Shown here: piece after piece, positions 53,417 through 59,985 of the stretch
Layout: the number at the start of each line of letters is the position of its first letter
How positions within the stretch are numbered: position 1 is the first letter of the stretch
Assembly: GCA_902488815.1 (NCBI GenBank)
Contig: CABTXP010000003.1
Span: 1-64,000 of the forward strand
Direction: 5' to 3'
From: an uncultured Eubacteriales bacterium
Lineage (GTDB): Bacteria > Bacillota > Clostridia > Tissierellales > Peptoniphilaceae
DNA length: 64,000 nt
Notes under the pieces: model-generated
The model's database searches: none
Told to the model about the DNA's origin: nothing
What the model saw: only the letters and a program-made list of their open reading frames with translations
Program-made: the position numbers and the translations under genes

Positions 53417-54061
53417 ATGATAGAACTTGTATTTATATTGGATAAGAGCGGATCAATGGAAGGTTTGGAAAAGGACACAATAGGCGGATTTAACTCCATG
53501 ATTGAAAGGCAAAAAAAAGAATCGGGAGAAGCCTATGTCTCCACAATATTATTTAACGACGAAAGTAAAGTAATCCACGACAGAGTGCCTATAAAAGACG
53601 TGCCCAAGATGTCTGCGGAAGAATACTATGTAGGAGGCTGCACCGCACTACTTGACGCAGTGGGAGGAGCCATAAGACACATCGGCAACATTCACAAGTA
53701 CGCCCGCAAAGAAGATGTGCCGGAAAAGACATTATTTGTAATCACCACCGACGGCATGGAAAACGCCAGCAGAAGGTACAACTACAGAGAAGTAAAAAGA
53801 CTCATCACCAACCAAAGAGAAAAATACGGCTGGGAATTTATCTTCTTAGGTGCAAACATCGACGCGGAAGAAGAAGGAGAAAAATTCGGCATCGATAGGG
53901 AAATGGCGGTAAACTATCACAGCGACGAAAAAGGCACGGAACTAAACTACAGAGTCTTAGGAGAAGCCATAACTCAAGTGAGAAGAAACAAAGGCAGAAT
54001 GGACAAACACTGGAAAGACGAAATTACCAAAGACTACAAAAACAGAAAAGATAAAAGATAA
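53417..54061 (+). CDS. Von Willebrand factor type A domain protein
   Basis: A 214-residue cytoplasmic VWA protein with a full MIDAS: DKSGSM (residues 9-14), Thr in GGCTALLDAVG and Asp in TTDGMENAS. The C-terminus is Lys/Arg-rich. There is no signal peptide. VWA domains mediate metal-dependent protein binding, and this one most likely partners the macro-domain protein. GGGAGG precedes the ATG, and array B begins 12 bp after the stop. Confidence 0.88.
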   Translation: MIELVFILDKSGSMEGLEKDTIGGFNSMIERQKKESGEAYVSTILFNDESKVIHDRVPIKDVPKMSAEEYYVGGCTALLDAVGGAIRHIGNIHKYARKEDVPEKTLFVITTDGMENASRRYNYREVKRLITNQREKYGWEFIFLGANIDAEEEGEKFGIDREMAVNYHSDEKGTELNYRVLGEAITQVRRNKGRMDKHWKDEITKDYKNRKDKR

Positions 54062-54072
54062 AAAAAGTAATA

Positions 54073-54361
54073 GGGGACATTCCCCGCCAAAGGCGAAGGT
54101 GTGTCCCCTTTAAACTGTATTTAAATTCAAATCAAAGTCTATTAATGACTAAGCCTTTTATTTTGAGCTATTAATTGAGTTAATTTAACAACTTACATTA
54201 TTCTTAGGGGACATTCGTGAACGAGTGTAACGAGAGAACGTGTGTCCCCGGTATAAAAAAAGGGACACACCCACGCTTCGCTTGCGAATGTCCCCAAGAA
54301 GCAACACATATTATTCAGGGGACACACGTTACGTTGCAAATGCAACTCCACGAATGTCCCC
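54073..54361. repeat. Composite hairpin repeat array B (four hairpins and core)
   Basis: Hairpins are B1 54073-54108, B2 54207-54249 (opposite polarity to A2), B3 54262-54295 (arm one G short) and B4 54318-54361. The core (54109-54206) has stem ATTAATGACT/AGCTATTAAT (54141-54150 with 54166-54175), the counterpart of the array A stem with different bases. It lies between two convergent genes, 12 bp after the VWA stop and 22 bp from the next stop. The gap holds no real ORF. Confidence 0.88.
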
Positions 54362-54383
54362 TACATAATGCGTTATACAATTC

Positions 54384-54797
54384 TTATACAAATTTAGGTT
54401 TTTTGCCCGGGTTTTCAAGTTCGAAGGAGTTAAGTATTTGAAGCAAGGTTTCAAAGCCCTTGGGGTATGTGCCTTCGCCCTTTGAGGAGTACAGTTCTCC
54501 GCCTAAGTCCACACTTAGTTCCCACATGGGGTATGGGCCGTTAAATACATTGGTGTATTCTTCTTTCCAATTTTCCAGTCCCAATTTGGCGATTTCTTCT
54601 TTCAAATACTTTACGTCGTCGCCCATATCGTTTTCGTAAATATTTTCGCTTTCTTCTCCGAAGTAGATCTCGTCTTCCAATCCTTCTTCGTAAGTGTATC
54701 TGATTGTGTCTTTGAATTTGTCTTCGTTAAAGTAAAACATTTTAAAGACTCCTTCTTCTTGCCAATAGGCAAAGGATAGTTCTCTTAATTCTTTCAT
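54384..54797 (-). CDS. Acidic protein of unknown function
   Basis: A 137-residue, strongly acidic cytoplasmic protein (many Glu/Asp, for example in residues 37-62). It has no membrane segment and no motif I recognise. It begins at the base after the stop of the DUF3783 gene, so the two are coupled. The end lies close to hairpin B4. Confidence 0.65.
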   Translation of the reverse strand: MKELRELSFAYWQEEGVFKMFYFNEDKFKDTIRYTYEEGLEDEIYFGEESENIYENDMGDDVKYLKEEIAKLGLENWKEEYTNVFNGPYPMWELSVDLGGELYSSKGEGTYPKGFETLLQILNSFELENPGKKPKFV

Positions 54798-55343
54798 TTA
54801 GCCCTCCATTTTTTCCAAATACTTATATAAATTGTTGTAAGCTTCTCTAAGACTTTCTTCCGTCATATTTCTATCTTTGAGTACATCTGTTGCCGCCCCT
54901 AAAAACTCTTCCAATTTGTCATCGGGTCTCAAGTTTTGCACTTCCGTTGCAATTTTTACCAATTGTTTTAATTTTTCCCATATCATCATGACTTTGTGCT
55001 CGCCCATTATGTGGTCAATTAAATAGCCCAAGGTCCAATTTTTGGAGTTGTCTGTAAGCACGGACTTGTGAGGCACGATTAAATTTTCTTCTCTCTGTCT
55101 TTGAAGGAAGTAATTTAATTCTTCGTTTGTAAATCCTTTTAACAGGATGTACTCCGTGTCTATGTGGGCAGGGGTCTTTACTTCTTCTTTAAGAAAGCCT
55201 TCCATGCCCAAGAGGTACCCGGTCTTTTGTCCCAAGTCTTCGTCTTTTGCGATTATTATTTCTATGCCTTCTTCCGAGGCGATTTCATTTAGTTTATTTA
55301 GTCGTTCTTTTGTCATTCCATAGCTTAGTATTTTTTTATTCAT
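54798..55343 (-). CDS. DUF3783 domain protein
   Basis: A 181-residue protein with the pattern ILLKGFTNEELNYFLQRQRE and VPHKSVLTDNSKNWTLGYLIDHIM, which I recognise as the DUF3783 domain (about residues 65-118). A helical tail follows (about 120-181). There is no enzymatic motif. It is cotranscribed with the acidic protein; function unknown. Confidence 0.7.
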   Translation of the reverse strand: MNKKILSYGMTKERLNKLNEIASEEGIEIIIAKDEDLGQKTGYLLGMEGFLKEEVKTPAHIDTEYILLKGFTNEELNYFLQRQREENLIVPHKSVLTDNSKNWTLGYLIDHIMGEHKVMMIWEKLKQLVKIATEVQNLRPDDKLEEFLGAATDVLKDRNMTEESLREAYNNLYKYLEKMEG

Positions 55344-55389
55344 ATCATTCCACCCTCAGGTGGTTTATACCCTTTTTACGGTTTTTTAT

Positions 55390-56130
55390 TTATACTACAA
55401 GGCCTCCGTTGGGACTTATTATTTGTCCCTGGATGTAGTCGCACTTTCCCGTGACCAAAAATGCTATGAGCTCGGCGATTTCCTCCGGCTCCATCAGCCT
55501 GCCTGCAGGGATTTCTTCTATTAAATATTTTAGCGTCTCTTCTCCCAAGTGCTCACACATTTCCGTTCTAACTGCGCCGGGTGCTATGGAATTTACTATG
55601 ATGCCTGAGGGGCCCACTTCTTTTGCAAGGGCTTTTGTCAGTGCATTTACCGCGCCCTTTGATGCGGAGTATGCCACTTCCATGGCGCCTCCCGTTATCC
55701 CCCACATGGATGAGATGTTTAGTATATAGCCTTTGTGATTTTTAAGCATGGTGGGGAGCGCCAGGCTTATGGTGTTGTAAACGCCCGTCACGTTTACGTC
55801 AAAAATTTTCTTCCAAGTCTTTTCGTCCGTGTCTTGGAACAGGGACACACAGTCTATCCCGGCGTTGTTTATTAATATGTCGGGAGACTTGATACTTTCA
55901 GTTATTTTTGAGAAGAGCTCTTCCACTTCTTTGTGATTTGACACGTCGCACTTAAAGGTCATGGCGTTGTGGCCCATGGCTTTTATTTTTTCTACGACTT
56001 CATTCGCTTCTCTTTCTCTTTCTCTATATGTTATTACTATGTCGGAGGGCTCTTCTTCCTTTGCAAGGCGAAGGGCTGCAGCTCGTCCTATGCCGCGACT
56101 TCCTCCCGTGATTAATATACTTTTTCTCAT
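55390..56130 (-). CDS. SDR-family oxidoreductase (FabG-like)
   Basis: A 246-residue classical short-chain dehydrogenase with NAD(P) motif TGGSRGIGRA, NNAG, catalytic Ser in NISSMWG, and YSASKGAV with the Tyr/Lys pair. The C-terminus, QGQIISPNGGLVV, is FabG-like. A true FabG role is doubtful because no fatty-acid genes are near. GAGGTG precedes the start. Confidence 0.85.
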   Translation of the reverse strand: MRKSILITGGSRGIGRAAALRLAKEEEPSDIVITYREREREANEVVEKIKAMGHNAMTFKCDVSNHKEVEELFSKITESIKSPDILINNAGIDCVSLFQDTDEKTWKKIFDVNVTGVYNTISLALPTMLKNHKGYILNISSMWGITGGAMEVAYSASKGAVNALTKALAKEVGPSGIIVNSIAPGAVRTEMCEHLGEETLKYLIEEIPAGRLMEPEEIAELIAFLVTGKCDYIQGQIISPNGGLVV

Positions 56131-56180
56131 GTGACACCTCTTTTATATTGTACTATATAAAATCTTTTTGTATTATTTCC

Positions 56181-56208
56181 TTGTTTTTATTTTTCCTTTT
56201 GGTATAAT
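56181..56208 (+). promoter_or_regulatory. Promoter of the T-box/amino-acid ABC operon
   Basis: TTGTTT (56181-56186) and a perfect TATAAT (56203-56208) are 16 bp apart, placing the start of transcription just ahead of the T-box leader. Confidence 0.7.
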
Positions 56209-56221
56209 GATATAAATTTAT

Positions 56222-56468
56222 AAAGGCAATAACGAGAGGAGTAGTTTTGCAAAGCTGTTTTTAGAGAGTTCCGGAAGGTGAAAGGGAATAGCGGGCGGCA
56301 TTATGAATAAAGACTTGTTGCTTCGGGGAGGATTAGATGCTCCGACGTTTGTCCACGTTACAGGACCAAGGTATGGCTGTACCTGTTGAGGCAAGGATCG
56401 TGAGGTCTTTGCAAATTTGGGTGGTAACACGAGATTTTCGTCCCTTATGGATGAGAATCTCTTTTTTT
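56222..56468 (+). ncRNA. T-box riboswitch leader
   Basis: Stem I base strands are GCAATAA (56226-56232) and TTGTTGC (56315-56321); the specifier-loop AGTA motif is at 56240-56243. AGAGAG and GGTGAAAG lie further along. The T-box sequence TTGGGTGGTAACACG is at 56417-56431. A 13-bp terminator stem, 56431-56443 with 56449-56461, is followed by T7; GGG (56419-56421) can instead pair with CCC (56442-56444) as antiterminator. By spacing, the best specifier is AAG (Lys) at 56310-56312, followed by A; ATG at 56303-56305 is an alternative. Confidence 0.9.
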
Positions 56469-56486
56469 ATTATTAGGAGGGAAATC

Positions 56487-57323
56487 ATGAAGAGAAATTT
56501 TAGAAGAGTATTGAGTATCGGTATCTTGGCAGGAACACTTTTATTAAGTGCTTGCGGAGGCGGAAAAGCGAAGGCAGATGACAATGTATTTCGCGTAGGC
56601 ATGGAGTGCGGTTACGCTCCCTACAACTGGACACAGTTAGACGATTCAAACGGCGCCGTGCCTATTGAAGGCTCAAAGGAATTTGCAAACGGCTACGACG
56701 TTTTAATGGCAAAGAAAATTGCGGAAGGCTTAGGCAAAGAACTTAAAATTGTAAAGACTGAATGGGCAGGCCTTTCTCCTGCAGTACAAAGCGGTGTTAT
56801 TGACGGCATACTTGCAGGCATGAGCCCGACGGCTGAGAGAAAAGAGTCTATCGACTTTTCAGACCCCTATTGGAAGTCCGACCTTATTATTGTAGTTAAA
56901 AAAGATTCACCCTATGTAAATGCAAAAACTTTAAACGACTTTAGCGGCGCAACAATTACGGGACAACTTAACACCGTGCACTACGATGTTGTAGATCAAA
57001 TACCGGGCGTTAACAAAAGTGAAGCCATGAAGGACTTTAATGCTGAGAGAGTTGCTTTAAAGAGCGGAATAATCGACGGATATGTTGCGGAAATACCTGA
57101 AGGCCTTTCCGTAGTGGAAGCAATACCTGAGTTTACCTATGTGGAATTTGACGAAGGACAAGGCTTTGAAGTAAGCGACGAAGACATTGCGGTATCCGTA
57201 GGACTTAAAAAAGGTTCAGACCTTACACCTAAGATTAACGAAATTTTAAAGGGCATAAGCGCAGATGAAAGACAGGAAATGATGAAAGAGGCGCTTTCCA
57301 CACAACCTATAACGGAGGAATAA
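56487..57323 (+). CDS. Amino-acid ABC transporter substrate-binding lipoprotein
   Basis: A 278-residue PAAT-type binding lipoprotein: signal peptide with lipobox LLLSACGG, then FRVGMECGYAPYNWTQ and GYDVLMAKKIAEGLGK of the SBP_bac_3 fold. The ATG at 56487 follows AGGAGG (56475-56480); the same frame is open back into the T-box but is not coding there. The T-box means uptake of a proteinogenic amino acid, possibly lysine, switched on when its tRNA is uncharged. Confidence 0.92.
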   Translation: MKRNFRRVLSIGILAGTLLLSACGGGKAKADDNVFRVGMECGYAPYNWTQLDDSNGAVPIEGSKEFANGYDVLMAKKIAEGLGKELKIVKTEWAGLSPAVQSGVIDGILAGMSPTAERKESIDFSDPYWKSDLIIVVKKDSPYVNAKTLNDFSGATITGQLNTVHYDVVDQIPGVNKSEAMKDFNAERVALKSGIIDGYVAEIPEGLSVVEAIPEFTYVEFDEGQGFEVSDEDIAVSVGLKKGSDLTPKINEILKGISADERQEMMKEALSTQPITEE

Positions 57324-57324
57324 A

Positions 57325-58047
57325 ATGCTTTTAAAAATGTGGCAAATTTGGCTGAAGAACTACCCCTTATTTTTAAGGGGTACTCTTCTCACATTAAAAA
57401 TTTCAATAGTAGGCACAATAGCAGGCCTTATAATCGGACTGATTGTGGGAATTGTAAGGACAATCCCTGAGAAAAAAGGTGGCGCCGGAATTTTTGTAAA
57501 GATTATTAAAAAAATCTTAGGCTTTTATATTTTATTTTTCAGAGGCACACCTATGATGGTGCAAGCCATGGTAATTTATTACGGCACGCCCCTCTTTTTC
57601 GGCGTAAGACTTGCCCTGATACCTGCGGCATTTTTTATCGTCTCCATAAACACGGGAGCATATATGTCGGAAGTAGTAAGAGGCGGCATCCTTTCAATAG
57701 ACAAGGGACAGTTTGAAGCGGCGGAAGCCTCAGGCATGAGCCACTTCCAAACCATGCTCTATGTAATACTTCCTCAAACTATGAGAAATATTTTGCCGGC
57801 AACAGGCAACGAGTTTGTAATTAATATAAAGGACACGTCCGTACTCAACATAATCGGAGTGTCGGAACTCTTTTTCCAGACAAGTTCAGTTGCGGGAGCG
57901 AACTTCGACATGTTCAACACGTTTTTTGTAACTTGTATCATATACCTAATCATTACCACAATAATCACCTATGTACTTAGAGCCATTGAAAAGAAAATGG
58001 ACGGCCCCGCAACCTTTGAAGTAAAGAGCGGACAAATGCAAGTATAG
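57325..58047 (+). CDS. Amino-acid ABC transporter permease
   Basis: A 240-residue PAAT permease with five or so membrane helices and the EAA-loop segment GQFEAAEASGMSHFQTMLYVILPQ. It begins one base after the binding-protein stop, so translation is coupled; its GGAGG lies within the upstream gene. Confidence 0.93.
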   Translation: MLLKMWQIWLKNYPLFLRGTLLTLKISIVGTIAGLIIGLIVGIVRTIPEKKGGAGIFVKIIKKILGFYILFFRGTPMMVQAMVIYYGTPLFFGVRLALIPAAFFIVSINTGAYMSEVVRGGILSIDKGQFEAAEASGMSHFQTMLYVILPQTMRNILPATGNEFVINIKDTSVLNIIGVSELFFQTSSVAGANFDMFNTFFVTCIIYLIITTIITYVLRAIEKKMDGPATFEVKSGQMQV

Positions 58048-58055
58048 GAGGATCT

Positions 58056-58790
58056 ATGGAACTTTTAAGAGTAGAAAATTTAGAGAAGACCTTCGGCACA
58101 AATAAAGTCCTTAAAGGCATAAATTTTACAGTAGAAAAAGGAGAGGTAATTTCCATCATCGGCTCCTCCGGCAGCGGCAAAAGTACACTTTTAAGATGCT
58201 TAAACAGATTGGAAGAGCCGACAAAGGGTAAAATATTTTTAGAAGGCAATGAGATACCTGAAAGCGGCAAAAATTTAAGAGTTATGCGCAGCAAAATGGC
58301 AATGGTATTCCAAAGCTTTAACCTGTACAACAACTTAAATGTACTTGACAACCTTACAATAGGCCCTGTAAAAGTTTTAAAAAAGTCAAAAAAAGAAGCG
58401 GAAGAATTGGCGATACATTTTTTGACAAAGGTAGGCATGGAAGGCTATGTACAGGCAAAGCCCGCACAACTCTCAGGAGGACAAAAGCAAAGGGTGGCAA
58501 TAGCAAGAGGCCTTACAATGGAGCCTGAAATAATGCTCTTTGACGAGCCCACATCAGCCCTTGACCCGGAAATGGTAGGAGAAGTATTGGGCACAATGCA
58601 AAATCTTGCAAGAGAAGGCATGACCATGATAGTTGTGACGCACGAAATGGAATTTGCACGAGACGTTTCCGACAGAGTCCTCTTTATGGACGGGGGAATA
58701 ATACTTGAACAGGGAAGCCCCGAAGACATATTTGAGAACCCGAAAGAAGATCGCACAAAGGAATTTTTGAAAAGATTTAACAAAGGCTAA
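58056..58790 (+). CDS. Amino-acid ABC transporter ATP-binding protein
   Basis: A 244-residue ATPase of the GlnQ/ArtP type: Walker A GSSGSGKST, MVFQSFNLYNNLNVLDN Q loop, signature LSGGQKQRVAIAR, Walker B IMLFDEPTSALDPEM and switch VTHEM. AGGAGG precedes its ATG. It closes the three-gene T-box operon. Confidence 0.95.
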   Translation: MELLRVENLEKTFGTNKVLKGINFTVEKGEVISIIGSSGSGKSTLLRCLNRLEEPTKGKIFLEGNEIPESGKNLRVMRSKMAMVFQSFNLYNNLNVLDNLTIGPVKVLKKSKKEAEELAIHFLTKVGMEGYVQAKPAQLSGGQKQRVAIARGLTMEPEIMLFDEPTSALDPEMVGEVLGTMQNLAREGMTMIVVTHEMEFARDVSDRVLFMDGGIILEQGSPEDIFENPKEDRTKEFLKRFNKG

Positions 58791-58793
58791 TCC

Positions 58794-58822
58794 TTGAATT
58801 ATGCTAAAAACAGGTGTATGAT
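58794..58822 (+). promoter_or_regulatory. Promoter of the KKAPA-linker protein gene
   Basis: TTGAAT (58794-58799) and TATGAT (58817-58822) are separated by 17 bp, and the GGAGG of the gene follows. The gene is therefore separate from the ABC operon. Confidence 0.75.
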
Positions 58823-58854
58823 ACAGGCAAAGTGATAAACATGGAGGCAAAAAG

Positions 58855-59586
58855 ATGGAAGGAAAAGAACTCTTCAGATTTAATTTAAGATCGTTGGGAG
58901 AGGAAGAAAAGTACTACGAAATATTTGTAAAAGAAAAATTTTTCGGCGGAAACTATTTTGAAAAGGCAAAGGACGTAGAAGGCTTAAGAGCCGCACTCCT
59001 TGCAAAAAATCCGAAAGACTCTCGCAAGATAAACGCATTTTTTAACTCATTAAACAAACTTAAAAAAGGAGACTACCTTTGGATAAGATCGGGAGAAAAT
59101 TATGCGGTAGGCCAAGTAAAGAGTGCACCGAAACTTTCAAGTGAAAACCGCGACAAGTATGGCATCTATGTATGTGTAGATGCGGACTTTAAAGAAGTGG
59201 GAGAAATGACTAATGCAAAAATTTCAGGCAGCTTTACAGGCGGCACGGCAATCTCCAAGATAAACGACGACGAAGCCCTTTCATACTCGGAAGAAGTATT
59301 TAAGAAAGCACCGGCAAAGAAAGCACCTGCCAAGAAAGCTCCTGCAAAGAAAACGAAAACTGACGAAAAGCCTGAAGGAGTAGAATTCTTTGAAGCAATT
59401 CAAGAAGCGGAAGAAAAAAATGCCGGCATAAAAGAAGCGATGTTCAGTGAACTTTCAAACTACTACATGCTTCAATTCAAGCTTTTGATGGATATGCAAA
59501 ACCAAATGATGAAGACATTTATTCAACAAAATATAATGCTTACAGACTTTTTCTTAAAAGCAATGCAAGCGCCAAAAGACAAATAA
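58855..59586 (+). CDS. Protein with PUA/EVE-like N-terminal part, KKAPA linker and helical tail
   Basis: A 243-residue protein. Residues 1-140 are compact alpha/beta, with LKKGDYLWIRSGENYAVGQV (69-88) reminiscent of PUA/EVE-type nucleic-acid modules. Residues 150-166 are a Lys/Ala/Pro linker, KAPAKKAPAKKAPAKK, as in histone-H1-like or phasin-like tails. Residues 175-243 form Gln/Met-rich amphipathic helices likely to oligomerise. It has its own promoter and terminator. I do not know its function. Confidence 0.7.
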   Translation: MEGKELFRFNLRSLGEEEKYYEIFVKEKFFGGNYFEKAKDVEGLRAALLAKNPKDSRKINAFFNSLNKLKKGDYLWIRSGENYAVGQVKSAPKLSSENRDKYGIYVCVDADFKEVGEMTNAKISGSFTGGTAISKINDDEALSYSEEVFKKAPAKKAPAKKAPAKKTKTDEKPEGVEFFEAIQEAEEKNAGIKEAMFSELSNYYMLQFKLLMDMQNQMMKTFIQQNIMLTDFFLKAMQAPKDK

Positions 59587-59595
59587 AAATATTAT

Positions 59596-59623
59596 AGACT
59601 GTGAGAGATCACAGTCTTTTTTT
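59596..59623 (+). terminator. Terminator of the KKAPA-linker protein gene
   Basis: A 9-bp stem AGACTGTGA/TCACAGTCT (59596-59604 with 59609-59617) is followed by a run of T. It begins 9 bp after the stop codon. Confidence 0.88.
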
Positions 59624-59644
59624 ATTTGGAGTGGGAATCCGTTT

Positions 59645-59654
59645 GGGGGGGGGG
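59645..59654. other. Ten-base G homopolymer at the edge of array C
   Basis: Ten consecutive G residues occur where array C begins, in an otherwise AT-rich genome. It extends the G4 arm of the first hairpin. Confidence 0.8.
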
Positions 59655-59963
59655 ACACTCCCCGCTGAAGGCGAACGTGTGTCCATTTAAACAAATTTTA
59701 AATTTACTCTCCATCGGGGACATTCCCCGCTGAAGGCGAGGGTGTGTCCCCTTTAAGTCATCTTAAAATCCAAAACAAAGTTTATAAACAACTAAGCCTT
59801 ATTATTTTGAGTTGTTAATCAAGTTGATTTAATTACTTACACAACACTAAGGGGACACACGTTTCATTCGCTTTGCTCATTCCACGAATGTCCCCAATTG
59901 GCAGAACACAACATAAAGGGGACACACGGTCGCACCGCTATCGCTATGCTTCCGAGTGTCCCC
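59651..59963. repeat. Composite hairpin repeat array C (four hairpins and core)
   Basis: Hairpins are C0 59651-59684 (right arm degenerate), C1 59716-59751, C2 59851-59895 and C3 59918-59963. The core (59752-59850) has stem AACAACT/AGTTGTT (59787-59793 with 59810-59816), again matching the array A stem with changed base pairs. C0, C1 and B1 share related loops. The array lies between convergent genes, 22 bp from the SLH-gene stop. The 59.6-59.98 kb gap holds no other feature. Confidence 0.88.
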
Positions 59964-59985
59964 AATATACAATATACATTATTCA

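Noticed and set aside
54217..54441. Plus-strand ORF of 74 codons across array B
   Set aside because: It reads through repeat hairpins and into the antisense of the acidic gene; Cys/His-rich residues come only from the repeat sequence.
56337..56486. N-terminal extension of the amino-acid binding protein into the T-box
   Set aside because: The frame is open by chance in the leader RNA; signal peptide, lipobox and AGGAGG all point to ATG 56487.
51599..59963. CRISPR array
   Set aside because: Repeats are hairpins with unequal spacing, variable loops and no constant-length spacers, and there are no cas genes.
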